Under the pieces are notes generated by a model that was given only the letters and a program-made list of their open reading frames with translations, was not told the DNA's origin and searched no databases. Shown in pieces: positions 53,048 to 60,968 of a stretch of 64,000 nt of DNA. The stretch comes from Marmoricola sp. Leaf446 (GTDB taxonomy: Bacteria; Actinomycetota; Actinomycetes; Propionibacteriales; Nocardioidaceae), in NCBI RefSeq assembly GCF_001424755.1, contig NZ_LMRF01000002.1:175468-239467 (forward strand), in the 5' to 3' direction. The first letter of the stretch is position 1; the number at the start of each line of letters is the position of its first letter. Position numbers and translations under genes: made by a program.

Positions 53048-53506
53048 ATGCGCGTCTCCGCCAAGGCCGACTACGCCCTCCGGGCACTCATCGAGATCGC
53101 CAACCGTGACGACGGGCGGCCGGTGAGCGCGGAGGAGCTGGGACGACTCCAGGAGATCCCGCACGGGTTCCTGCAGGCGATCCTGGCCGACATGCGCCGG
53201 GCCGGCATCGTGGTCAGCCAGCGCGGCCAGTCCGGCGGTTGGCGGCTCGCCGCACGCCCGGCCGACGTCACCGTCGCCGACGTGATCCGCGCCGTCGACG
53301 GTCCCCTGGTCAGCGTCTACGGCCTGCGGCCCGAGGCCGTGCAGTACAACGAGTCGGCCCAGATCCTCCAGCACGCCTGGATCGCGGCCCGGAGCGCGCT
53401 GCGCGAGGTGTTCGAGAACGTCACCATCGAGGCGCTCGCCACCCGCACGCTGCCGCCCGAGGTCGAGGCGCGCACCACCGACGAGGACGCCTGGCAGCCG
53501 CACTAG
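53048..53506 (+). CDS. Rrf2-family regulator lacking cysteines
   Basis: 152 residues. Winged helix: RVSAKADYALRALIEIANRD, then IPHGFLQAILADMRRAGIVVSQRG and the wing GQSGGWRLAARP typical of Rrf2 (IscR, NsrR, CymR). The three cysteines that hold the Fe-S cluster in IscR/NsrR are absent; the protein has no Cys at all, so it must respond like CymR or another apo-type member. A CAGACT box 7 bases before the ATG suggests leaderless expression. The target gene is not evident, but the secreted protein at 53636 is next. Confidence 0.9.
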   Translation: MRVSAKADYALRALIEIANRDDGRPVSAEELGRLQEIPHGFLQAILADMRRAGIVVSQRGQSGGWRLAARPADVTVADVIRAVDGPLVSVYGLRPEAVQYNESAQILQHAWIAARSALREVFENVTIEALATRTLPPEVEARTTDEDAWQPH

Positions 53507-53635
53507 GTGCGCGCTTTTCATCAATTCTGACGATGCCCCGAGGGGGTCGTCGCGACGAACCTTGGACCCGTCGCCGCAGTGCTCGCGAGGAGTGGCGGGA
53601 CGCAGGGGGAACCCCCGCTCATCCGAGGAGACATC

Positions 53636-54085
53636 ATGAAGAAGCTCATCGTCGTGCCCGTGGTGGCCGTTGTCGCGGCCGTCGGTGCCGCCTCCGCCGC
53701 CGGTTTCGCTGGTGGCGTCAGCGCGAACCCGGTGCAGACGGGGACGACCGACAAGCTCACCTGCGCGAGCAGCGCGAAGGTCGTCGAGTGGGGTTTCCGC
53801 GACGATCTCGCGGTGCCCACCGTGGACACGGCCCTGGTGAAGCTCACGGGTGCGCAGTGCTCGGACCAGGCCGTCACGGTCCTGTGGACCAACGAGGACG
53901 GGTCGGCCAAGGTGCAGAACGGTAGCAACGTCCGCGCCTCGGGCCGGGTCCCCGCGCAGAGCGCCGGCAACCAGTACGTCCGCCTGTCGTTCAACCAGGC
54001 GTTCCCGGCCGAGGACCTGACCGCGGTGCGCGTCAGCATCGACCCCGGCTTCGAGAACCAGGCCTACGGCACCCGCCGCAACTAG
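53636..54085 (+). CDS. Secreted protein of unknown function
   Basis: 149 residues. Signal peptide of about 29 residues (KKLIVVPVVAVVAAVGAASA core, cleavage near VSA-NP), then a small soluble domain with two cysteines (LTCASS, AQCSDQ) that could form a disulfide. The mature domain (SSAKVVEWGFRDDLAVPTVD, SGRVPAQSAGNQYVRLSF) has no family I recognise. Ribosome site GAGGAG 6 bases before the ATG. It precedes a SipW-like signal peptidase, after a hairpin, so it may be a dedicated substrate; this is inference. A TCGTCGCGACGA palindrome lies at 53547. Confidence 0.75.
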   Translation: MKKLIVVPVVAVVAAVGAASAAGFAGGVSANPVQTGTTDKLTCASSAKVVEWGFRDDLAVPTVDTALVKLTGAQCSDQAVTVLWTNEDGSAKVQNGSNVRASGRVPAQSAGNQYVRLSFNQAFPAEDLTAVRVSIDPGFENQAYGTRRN

Positions 54086-54094
54086 CAGCATCCT

Positions 54095-54129
54095 GGGGCG
54101 GCGGCGCGTCCACGACGTGCCGCCGCCCC
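54095..54129 (+). terminator. Hairpin between the secreted protein and the signal peptidase gene
   Basis: Perfect 11-bp stem GGGGCGGCGGC (54095-54105) with GCCGCCGCCCC (54119-54129), loop 13 bases, 10 bases after the stop. It may separate the two genes' expression or act as partial terminator. Confidence 0.65.
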
Positions 54130-54159
54130 GTCCGGCCCCTCCTACACCTGCGAGTGTCG

Positions 54160-54921
54160 ATGTCGATCGTGCGCCTGATCCGTGGTCAGCTGACGAACCT
54201 TGGCGTAGTCGCGTTGCTCGGGGTGTGGTTCTTCACCCTGGCGCCCACCGTCATCGGGGGGCCGGCGGCATACATCGAGGTGTCGGGCCACAGCATGGAC
54301 GGCACCTACGCGACCGGTGACCTGGTCGTGACCCGAAAGCAGGACACCTACGAGGTCGGCGACATCGTCACCTTCGAGGTCGCGGGTGGTGGCCGGGTCA
54401 TCCACCGCATCATCGGCGGCGATGGAGTTCGTGGCTACACGATGCAAGGCGACAACAACCCGACCCCGGACCCGTGGCAACCGACCGATGACGAGGTCGT
54501 CGGGGCCTCGTGGCTCTACCTTCCACAGAAGGCCTGGGTCCTCCACCTTCCGCAGCATCCCTGGTTCCCGGGGGTCGCAGCCGGATTGGCCACGCTGCTG
54601 GTCCTGGGCTGGGACAGCCGTCCCCGCCGCAAGGACCAGGAGCAGGTCGACTCCTGCGACCGGCCGACGCCCGACCCGGCGTCGATCACCGTGCCTGCCC
54701 CCGACGACCGCGACCTGGTGCTCGTGGCGACAGGCGTCCACCCGGTCATCCCGACCCAGCGCACCGGCGACCACGCCGAGCTCGGGCGACCGTCTCCCTC
54801 CGCCCTGCGGCCCACCGGTCGCCGCGTCCCGGCCCCGCGCACTGCGGCTCCCAGGGGCGTGCTGCGACCGACCGGCCGTCGCGTCGCACCCCCGCCGCCG
54901 CGCAAGGTGCTCGTCCCGTGA
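54160..54921 (+). CDS. SipW-type signal peptidase I
   Basis: 253-residue membrane peptidase. A hydrophobic segment (about 14-30) precedes S45 in VSGHSMDGTY; the second catalytic position is H82 in RVIHRIIGGDG instead of the lysine of ordinary bacterial enzymes, the Ser-His dyad of SipW/archaeal/ER signal peptidases. NNPTPDPWQPT matches the family box. A second hydrophobic segment (about 130-150) and a long basic, Pro-rich cytoplasmic tail follow. Start ATG at 54160 or GTG at 54154. SipW enzymes process special cell-surface proteins, probably the neighbours here. Stop overlapped by the next gene (GTGA). Confidence 0.82.
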   Translation: MSIVRLIRGQLTNLGVVALLGVWFFTLAPTVIGGPAAYIEVSGHSMDGTYATGDLVVTRKQDTYEVGDIVTFEVAGGGRVIHRIIGGDGVRGYTMQGDNNPTPDPWQPTDDEVVGASWLYLPQKAWVLHLPQHPWFPGVAAGLATLLVLGWDSRPRRKDQEQVDSCDRPTPDPASITVPAPDDRDLVLVATGVHPVIPTQRTGDHAELGRPSPSALRPTGRRVPAPRTAAPRGVLRPTGRRVAPPPPRKVLVP

Positions 54922-55418
54922 GGCGGCTCTGGGCGGCGTTCACCCTCGCCGCAGTGCTGGTCGGGCTGCTGGCGCTCCCGGCGGCGCTGACGTCCGGAAG
55001 CGCGGCCCGGTTGATCGTCTCCGCCGCCCCGCTGCAGGTGTGGTCGATGCCGGTCCACCTCGCGCTCCCCGACGTCGACGAGGACGACCAGGACGAGCAG
55101 GACGAGCAGGACGACGACGACCAGGGCGTCGGGCAGCCCGGTCCGGGCAACCAGCCCGGACCACCCGGCCAGCCGAACGGCCAGCTCAACGGGCAGCCGA
55201 ACGGGCAGCCGAACGGGCAGCCGGGCAACAGCCACCCGAACGGGCAGCCGGGAAACGGGCAGCCGGGCAGCTCGGGTCCCCAGCCCGGAAAGGGCCAGAC
55301 GGGTGGCGGCAAGGCGGGGAGCAACGCGCCGAGCCCGGCCCCGACGCAGACGGCCACCACGGCACCGGAGGTCGCGGGTGCGGCCGAGGAGACCACGGTC
55401 CCCACGACGGTTCCCTGA
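54918..55418 (+). CDS. Exported low-complexity protein (Asp-rich and PNGQ-repeat)
   Basis: 166 residues. N-terminal hydrophobic segment (RLWAAFTLAAVLVGLLALPA, residues about 3-25) that could be a signal peptide, a short domain, an acidic run (DVDEDDQDEQDEQDDDDQG, about 52-70), then (N/P)GQ-rich repeats (about 78-120) and a Ser/Pro/Thr tail. Nothing identifies a function; such tails suit a cell-surface or wall-spanning protein. The GTG start lies in a GTGA overlap with the signal peptidase, so it is cotranslated and may be its substrate. Confidence 0.7.
   Translation: MRRLWAAFTLAAVLVGLLALPAALTSGSAARLIVSAAPLQVWSMPVHLALPDVDEDDQDEQDEQDDDDQGVGQPGPGNQPGPPGQPNGQLNGQPNGQPNGQPGNSHPNGQPGNGQPGSSGPQPGKGQTGGGKAGSNAPSPAPTQTATTAPEVAGAAEETTVPTTVP
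55176..55265 (+). repeat. 12-base tandem repeat encoding NGQP units
   Basis: Copies of AACGGGCAGCCG at 55188, 55200 and 55212 in tandem, with a variant at 55176 and two interrupted copies at 55239 and 55254. The identity at DNA level indicates recent expansion or gene conversion. Confidence 0.85.
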
Positions 55419-55470
55419 CGGACCTCCACCGTTCACCGCGCGGACGCGTAGCACCCCCAGGCTCGGAGCC

Positions 55471-56556
55471 ATGGCACGACGCAGGCTGGTCTGGCACCTC
55501 GGGCTGCCCCACGCGGCACGGCCCGTCATCCCCGCGACCCTTGAGCACCACGCCGACGCGCTCGGCGAGGCCGGCGTCCGGGTCGTCGCGACCCGCGACG
55601 AGGCCGGGCTCGCGACGCACGAGCTGCTGCGCACCCACCGCGACGCCGACCTCGCCCGACGCGACGTCGAGGGCCGCTGGGCGCGGATCTGCGACCGGGT
55701 CTGGGAGCACCGCGGCACCAGCGTCGTCTCCACCCCCGACCTCGGCGCCGCCGACAAGGACCAGCTGCGCCTCGCCCTCGACCCGCTGATCGGCGTCGAG
55801 GTGCACCTGGTGCTCACCCTCGACGCGTTCTCCGCGCAGCTCTACGGCGCCTGGCTCGCCGAGCTGCGACGGGGCTCGGGCACCGGGTGGGAGAAGTACG
55901 CCGCCCGCGTGCTCGCCCACGCCACCGGCGGCGCCCGCGAGCACCGGCAGGGCGAGGACTACTGGGCCGGCCACGAGCTCGGCTCGCTCGTGGCGCGCTG
56001 GGCGTGGACGCTGCACCACGACCGGGTCCACGTGGTCGCCGACCGCGACCCGGCGCGCCAGTGGGCGGGCGTGGTCCGTGAGCTGCGCCTCGACGAGGAG
56101 GTCGCCGCCCGGCTGCCCGTCCGCGTCCCGTCGTACGCCGATCCGGCCGGCGTTGCGGTGCTGCGTCGCGTAAACCGCCAGCTCGACGCGCCGCTCGCCC
56201 GGGCGAGCACGGGGCTCTTCGTGCCCGACGCCTCGGACGCCCGCGCGGACGCGGAGGCCGCCGCCATGCCGACCGTGGCGACCGACACGCTCGCCCCGCT
56301 GGTGGAGCGGTGGCGAACCACGCTCGAGGCGGGCGGCTACGACCTCCAGGGCGACCTGCTCGGCCTCCTCGAATCCGGCGAGCCCACCACGCTCCCGAGC
56401 GCCCGCGACCAGCTCGCCGTCGCCGTCGACGCCCTGGGCGACGCCCTCGGCGACAACACCACCCTCCGGGCGCGGGTCAGCGTGCTGGAGACCGAGGTCG
56501 AGCGCCTCGACCGCAAGCGCCGCAAGTGGAAGCGGCGGGCGACCCGGGACGAGTAG
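55471..56556 (+). CDS. Uncharacterised protein, sulfotransferase-like fold suspected
   Basis: 361 residues. The start (RRLVWHLGLPHAARPVIPAT) resembles the HxGLPKTGTT opening of actinobacterial sulfotransferases but lacks the P-loop Lys-Thr-Gly, so PAPS binding is doubtful. The middle has VEVHLVLTLDAFSAQLYGAW and LVARWAWTLHHDRVHVVADR; the C-terminal about 60 residues are heptad-like (TLRARVSVLETEVERLDRKR). I do not recognise the family. Single gene, convergent with the DUF2461 gene; the gap contains a CGGTCGAGAC fragment related to the 19-base repeat. Confidence 0.7.
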   Translation: MARRRLVWHLGLPHAARPVIPATLEHHADALGEAGVRVVATRDEAGLATHELLRTHRDADLARRDVEGRWARICDRVWEHRGTSVVSTPDLGAADKDQLRLALDPLIGVEVHLVLTLDAFSAQLYGAWLAELRRGSGTGWEKYAARVLAHATGGAREHRQGEDYWAGHELGSLVARWAWTLHHDRVHVVADRDPARQWAGVVRELRLDEEVAARLPVRVPSYADPAGVAVLRRVNRQLDAPLARASTGLFVPDASDARADAEAAAMPTVATDTLAPLVERWRTTLEAGGYDLQGDLLGLLESGEPTTLPSARDQLAVAVDALGDALGDNTTLRARVSVLETEVERLDRKRRKWKRRATRDE

Positions 56557-56612
56557 CCGGGTCGCCGGCTGGGCCGGCTGTCCCGCCGGTCGAGACGACC
56601 CGACCCGCCCCC

Positions 56613-57281
56613 TCAGCCCAGCACGCCGACGCGGGCGGTGAGCCACTCCACGAGGGGGCGGAGGCGGCGCCAGTCCTCGCGGACGTGGTCGAGGAGCTCG
56701 GGAGTGTGCACGAACGGCTCGAAGCCGTAGTGGCGGCCGACGAAGAGCGACTTGTGGCGCAGCAGGTCGATGCGGGGGTGGTCGGCCGACCAGCCGCGCG
56801 GCGTGGTCTTGAGCCGCTCGCCACCGACCTCGAAACCCTCGGAGGTCAGCCGCTGCAGGAGGCGCTCGAGCTCGCGGCCGGAGTGGTCGGCGTCGATGGC
56901 GGCGCGGATCCGGGCGAGGTCGGGGCCGTCGGCGCGGTAGGAGCCGGCGCCGACCCGGACGCCGGGGGCGGCGACCTGGACGTACCACCCGGTGGCCGGG
57001 GCCGTGCTGACGATCGCCCCCTGGTGCTCCTTGTAGGGCGTCTTGTCCTTGGAGAAGCGCACGTCGCGGTAGGGGCGGTAGACCTTGGCCGGGCCGAACT
57101 CGGGCGCCAGCGCCTCGGTGAGCGCGAGCATCGGGGCGCGGACGTGGTCGGCGTACGCCTGCTTGTGCGCCTCCCAGAACGACCGCGTGTTGTCGAGCTC
57201 GAGGTCGTCGTAGAAGTCGAGCGCGGCGGGCGGGAACCCCGCGAACGCGCCGGTGGGACCGGCTGCCGGGGAGGAGGACAT
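56613..57281 (-). CDS. DUF2461/TIGR02453 family protein
   Basis: 222 residues. Typical blocks: FYDDLELDNTRSFWEAHK, VYRPYRDVRFSKDKTPYKEHQGA, GSYRADGPDLARIRAAIDAD and LLRHKSLFVGRHYGFEPFVH. Widespread family of unknown function. It starts 3 bases after the 3' end of tRNA-Gly on the same strand. No ribosome site lies between them, so the mRNA probably comes from a joint transcript cut at the tRNA end, leaving a nearly leaderless message; that is inference. Confidence 0.88.
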   Translation of the reverse strand: MSSSPAAGPTGAFAGFPPAALDFYDDLELDNTRSFWEAHKQAYADHVRAPMLALTEALAPEFGPAKVYRPYRDVRFSKDKTPYKEHQGAIVSTAPATGWYVQVAAPGVRVGAGSYRADGPDLARIRAAIDADHSGRELERLLQRLTSEGFEVGGERLKTTPRGWSADHPRIDLLRHKSLFVGRHYGFEPFVHTPELLDHVREDWRRLRPLVEWLTARVGVLG

Positions 57282-57284
57282 GGA

Positions 57285-57356
57285 GCGGATGACGAGACTC
57301 GAACTCGCGACATCGACCTTGGGAAGGTCGCGCTCTACCAACTGAGCTACATCCGC
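57285..57356 (-). tRNA. tRNA-Gly (CCC anticodon)
   Basis: The minus strand folds into a full cloverleaf of 72 bases: acceptor GCGGATG/CATCCGC, D arm GCTC...GAGC, anticodon arm CGACC-TTCCCAA-GGTCG with anticodon CCC, and T arm GCGAG-TTCGAGT-CTCGT. No CCA is encoded. It lies directly upstream of the DUF2461 gene. Confidence 0.95.
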
Positions 57357-57398
57357 GTGGTCGTCGCCGTGGTGGAGCGGGCGACGCCAGCGCCGAGG

Positions 57399-58193
57399 TT
57401 ACCCGACGCGGTCGGTGCGCGGCAGCACCGGTGCGAGGGTCGGGCGCCGCGGGGCCAGCCCGTCGCCCGAGGAGCGACCGGTGAGGCGGCGGTGCACCCA
57501 CGGGACGAGGAACTCCCGGGTCCAGCGGGCGTCCTCGCGCAGCTGCTCGCGGCGCGACAGCGACAGCGCGACGAACGGCTCGGGCGGCGGCACGGCGTGG
57601 GCGACGTCGAGCTCGGCGAGCACCGCCCGCGCGATCGCGTCGTGGCCGCGGGCGTTGAGGTGCATCCGGTCGCTGTCCATCAGCTCGTTCACCGGCTGGT
57701 CGCGCATCCGCCACATGTCGACGAGGTCGGTGCCGTGGCGGTCGCTGATCTCGCGGACGTGCTCGTTGAAGACCGCCATCCGGCCGCGCAGCGCGCCGTA
57801 GATCCCCGACCCGCCCGGGTCCCAGATGGTGAAGACGACCACCCGGGCGCCGGTGGCGGCGAGACGCCCCACCCCCTCGTCGTACGCCGCGGCGAGGGCG
57901 TCGAGGTCGACCCGCGGGCGCAGCACGTCGTTGGCTCCGGCGTGGACCGTCACCAGGTCGGGGGCGAGCGCCAGCGCGGGCTCGAGCTGCTCGTCGAGGA
58001 TCGGCAGCAGCTTGCGGCCGCGGATGGCCAGGTTGGCGTAGCCGAAGCCGGTGCCGGCGTCGCGGGCCCGGTCCTCGAGGACCTCCGCGACGCGGTCGGC
58101 CCAGCCGCGCAGGCCCGCGGGACGGTCGGGATCGGGGTCGCCGACGCCCTCGGTGAACGAGTCGCCCAGGGCGACGTACCGCTGGAACGTCAT
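57399..58193 (-). CDS. SGNH/GDSL-family hydrolase
   Basis: 264-residue esterase/lipase-like protein. Block I FQRYVALGDSFTEGVGD with nucleophile S12, block II Gly in NLAIRGRKL, block III VHAGANDVL, and block V DRMHLNARGHD with the Asp-x-x-His pair. No signal peptide is visible, so it is probably cytoplasmic. Substrate unknown. The gene starts 4 bases before the stop of dcd in transcription order reversed (dcd ends at 58198, this begins at 58193), so it is the downstream gene of a dcd operon. Confidence 0.9.
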   Translation of the reverse strand: MTFQRYVALGDSFTEGVGDPDPDRPAGLRGWADRVAEVLEDRARDAGTGFGYANLAIRGRKLLPILDEQLEPALALAPDLVTVHAGANDVLRPRVDLDALAAAYDEGVGRLAATGARVVVFTIWDPGGSGIYGALRGRMAVFNEHVREISDRHGTDLVDMWRMRDQPVNELMDSDRMHLNARGHDAIARAVLAELDVAHAVPPPEPFVALSLSRREQLREDARWTREFLVPWVHRRLTGRSSGDGLAPRRPTLAPVLPRTDRVG

Positions 58194-58197
58194 GCGC

Positions 58198-58773
58198 TCA
58201 GATCTGGGTGCGGTGGAAGTTGGCGAACGACTTCGAGGGCGTCGGGCCGCGCTGGCCCTGGTAGCGCGAGCCGTACTTCGCCGAGCCGTAGGGGTGCTCC
58301 GCGGGCGAGGAGAGCCGGAAGAAGCACAGCTGGCCGATCTTCATGCCGGGGTAGAGCTTGATCGGCAGCGTCGCGACGTTGGCCAGCTCGAGCGTGACGT
58401 GGCCGCTGAAGCCGGGGTCCACGAAGCCGGCCGTGGCGTGGGTGAGCAGGCCCAGGCGGCCCAGCGACGACTTGCCCTCGACCCGCGCGGCGACGTCGTC
58501 GGGCAGCGAGACCGTCTCGTAGGTCGACCCCAGCACGAACTCGCCCGGGTGCAGGATGAACGGCTCGTCGCCCTCGGCCACGACCTCGCGGGTCAGGTCG
58601 GACTGGTCGGCCGCCGGGTCGATGTGCGGGTAGCGGTGGTTCTCGAAGACGCGGAAGAAGCGGTCGAGCCGGAAGTCGATGCTCGAGGGCTGGATCATCG
58701 CCGCGTCGTACGGGTCGAGCGCGATCCGTCCCAGGTCGATCTCGGCGAGGATGTCGCGGTCGGAGAGCAGCAC
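58198..58773 (-). CDS. dcd: dCTP deaminase
   Basis: 191 residues, the length of bacterial and mycobacterial Dcd. Seen: [18 protein letters not shown] at the N-terminus, [29 protein letters not shown] and [19 protein letters not shown], which includes the catalytic glutamate. It deaminates dCTP to dUTP for thymidylate synthesis; the mycobacterial homologue is bifunctional (dCTP deaminase/dUTPase), which could apply here. Translation starts with GTG at 58773; an upstream in-frame extension reaches into the IdeR boxes and is unlikely. It is divergent from the siderophore operon. Confidence 0.93.
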   Translation of the reverse strand: MLLSDRDILAEIDLGRIALDPYDAAMIQPSSIDFRLDRFFRVFENHRYPHIDPAADQSDLTREVVAEGDEPFILHPGEFVLGSTYETVSLPDDVAARVEGKSSLGRLGLLTHATAGFVDPGFSGHVTLELANVATLPIKLYPGMKIGQLCFFRLSSPAEHPYGSAKYGSRYQGQRGPTPSKSFANFHRTQI

Positions 58774-58830
58774 GGGCGCCAACCTAACCCAGCCGGGTCG
58801 GGGGCACCCCTTGCGTCCGGGGGTCGCGGT

Positions 58831-58864
58831 CAGGTTAGGGTGCCCTAAGTAAGCCAAGGCTTAC
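58831..58864. promoter_or_regulatory. Overlapping IdeR/DtxR iron boxes
   Basis: Two palindromes abut: TTAGGG-TG-CCCTAA (58835-58848) and GTAAGCC-AA-GGCTTAC (58849-58864). Both follow the TTAGGTTAGGCTAACCTAA style of IdeR/DmdR sites and lie 33 bases upstream of the siderophore lipoprotein start, suggesting iron-dependent repression. Confidence 0.7.
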
Positions 58865-58896
58865 CTATCCCACCCATCTTCCCCGAAGGACACCTG

Positions 58897-59931
58897 ATGA
58901 CGCGACTGCGGCACCTCGCCCTGGCCGCCGGTCTCGGAGCGCTCGCCCTCACCGGCTGCTCGACCGGCTCGACCGAGGACGGCGGCGACGCCGCGGCCTC
59001 CAGCAGCACCACGAAGGCCGACGCCGGGGCCTACCCCGTGACGATCGAGCACGCCCTCGGCGAGACCACGATCACCGAGGAGCCCACGCGCGTGGCCACC
59101 CTCGGCTGGGCCGACCAGGACGTCGCCGTCTCGCTGGGCGTCGTCCCCGTGGGCGCGACCAAGCTGACCTGGGGCGGCAACGAGACCGGCAGCTCGGACT
59201 GGTTCGACGCCGCCGTGGCGGACCTCGGCGCCGAGGCTCCGGTGCGGTACGACGACGCCGACGGCGCGCCGATCGAGGAGGTCGCCCAGACGCGACCCGA
59301 CCTGATCCTCGCCACCAACTCGGGCATCACCGAGCAGGAGTACGAGAAGCTCTCCAAGATCGCCCCGGTCGTGGCCTACCCCGAGGCCCCCTGGACCACG
59401 CCGTGGCAGTCCTCGCTGGAGACCGTCGGCCAGGCGCTCGGCCGCACCTCGCAGGCCGAGGAGGTCGCCGCCGAGACCGAGGACCGGATCGAGCAGGCCA
59501 AGCAGGACAACCCCGCGCTGCAGGGTGCCTCGATGATCTTCGGCTACCTCGCCACCACCGACCTCTCGACCGTCGGCATCTACGCGCCGCAGGACCCGCG
59601 GGTCTCGTTCATGCACGACCTCGGCCTCGAGGACGCCCCGGCGGTCGCGGAGGCGATCAAGCCCGGCGAGTTCTACAGCACCGTCTCGGCCGAGCGGGCC
59701 CCCGAGCTGGACTCCGACGTGTTCCTGACCTGGGCGGAGACGCCGGAGGACATGGAGAAGTTCACGCAGGACAAGCTCGTCGGCAAGCTGCCCGCCATCG
59801 CCGAGGGTCGCGCCTACGCCGAGTCGGACAAGCAGGTCGCGATGGCGGTCACCAACCCGACGCCGCTGTCGATCCCGTTCGTCATCGACGAGTTCGTGCC
59901 CGAGGTCAGCAAGGCCGTCCAGGGCTCGTGA
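58897..59931 (+). CDS. Iron-siderophore ABC transporter substrate-binding lipoprotein
   Basis: 344 residues. Signal sequence with lipobox ending LTGC (lipid Cys at residue 21), then a FecB/FhuD-type periplasmic binding domain (PF01497-like; GEFYSTVSAERAPELDSDVF and the VATLGWADQDVAVSLGV start). It captures ferric siderophores at the cell surface. GAAGGA ribosome site; the GTG of the next permease overlaps its stop. First gene of a five-gene operon under the IdeR boxes. The particular siderophore cannot be told. Confidence 0.92.
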   Translation: MTRLRHLALAAGLGALALTGCSTGSTEDGGDAAASSSTTKADAGAYPVTIEHALGETTITEEPTRVATLGWADQDVAVSLGVVPVGATKLTWGGNETGSSDWFDAAVADLGAEAPVRYDDADGAPIEEVAQTRPDLILATNSGITEQEYEKLSKIAPVVAYPEAPWTTPWQSSLETVGQALGRTSQAEEVAAETEDRIEQAKQDNPALQGASMIFGYLATTDLSTVGIYAPQDPRVSFMHDLGLEDAPAVAEAIKPGEFYSTVSAERAPELDSDVFLTWAETPEDMEKFTQDKLVGKLPAIAEGRAYAESDKQVAMAVTNPTPLSIPFVIDEFVPEVSKAVQGS

Positions 59932-60968
59932 GCACCGCCACCAGCACCCCCGTCACCCCCTCGGGACGCCTCGCGCGGCCCGCGGGGGTGCGGCGCGCGT
60001 CCGCGGTCACCGCCGTCGCGGTGCTGGTGGTGGCGCTGCTCGTGGCCGCCGTCGCCTCGGTGCTGCTGGGCGCCCGCTGGATCGGGCCCACCTCGCTGCT
60101 CGACCCGACGAGCCCGACGCACGAGATCGCCGCGGTCCGGCTCGACCGCACCCTGCTCGGGCTCGCCGTCGGCGGGGCGCTCGGCCTGGTCGGCGCGCTG
60201 ATGCAGGGCCTGACCCGCAACCCGCTCGCCGACCCCGGCGTGCTCGGCGTCAACGCGGGCGCCTCGCTGGCCATGGTGGTCGCGATCTCGGTGATGGGCG
60301 TCTCCGACATGCGGGCCTACGTCTGGTGGGCCTTCGCCGGCGCGGCGATCGCCCTGGTGCTGGTGCACGCCATCGCCTCGGTCGGCCGCGACGGCGCCAC
60401 CCCGGTCAAGGTCGCGATCGCCGGCGCCGCGCTCACCGCCGCCGTCACCAGCTGGGTCTCCGGACTGCTGCTCGTCGACCGCAAGACCGTCGAGTCGTTC
60501 CGGCTCTGGCAGGTCGGCACCGTGGCCGGGCGCGGCGACGAGGTGCTGCTGATCGGGCTGCCGTTCCTGCTCGTCGGGGCCGTGCTCGGCCTGGCCTGCG
60601 CCCGGACGCTCAACGCGCTGGCCCTCGGCGACGACCTCGCCCGTGGGCTGGGTCGCCACGTGGTCCGCGACCGGCTCGTCGTCGGCGTGGCCACGGTGCT
60701 GCTCGCCGGGTCGGCCGTCGCGCTGGCCGGCCCGATCGCCTTCGTCGGGCTGATCGTGCCGCACGGCGTACGCGCCCTGGTGGGTCCTGACTACCGGCTG
60801 GTGCTGCCGCTGAGCCTCGGCTTCGGCGCGGTGCTGGTCGTCGCCGCCGACACCGTCGGCCGGCTGGTGCTGCCGCCCGGCGAGGTCCAGGTGGGCATCA
60901 TGAGCGCCGTCGTCGGCGTCCCTGTCTTCCTGCACCTCGTCCGTCGCGGCCGGATCGGCGCGCTGTGA
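59928..60968 (+). CDS. FecCD-family iron-siderophore permease
   Basis: 346-residue permease with about ten membrane segments. Family motifs: RLDRTLLGLAVGGALGLVGALMQGLTRNPLADPGVLGVNAG near residues 65-105 (positions only; the core LTRNPLADPGVLG is diagnostic) and GPIAFVGLIVPHGVRALVGPDYR near the C-terminus. GTG start overlapping the lipoprotein stop; stop overlapped by the second permease (GTGA). Forms a heterodimeric channel with it. Confidence 0.93.
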   Translation: MSTATSTPVTPSGRLARPAGVRRASAVTAVAVLVVALLVAAVASVLLGARWIGPTSLLDPTSPTHEIAAVRLDRTLLGLAVGGALGLVGALMQGLTRNPLADPGVLGVNAGASLAMVVAISVMGVSDMRAYVWWAFAGAAIALVLVHAIASVGRDGATPVKVAIAGAALTAAVTSWVSGLLLVDRKTVESFRLWQVGTVAGRGDEVLLIGLPFLLVGAVLGLACARTLNALALGDDLARGLGRHVVRDRLVVGVATVLLAGSAVALAGPIAFVGLIVPHGVRALVGPDYRLVLPLSLGFGAVLVVAADTVGRLVLPPGEVQVGIMSAVVGVPVFLHLVRRGRIGAL

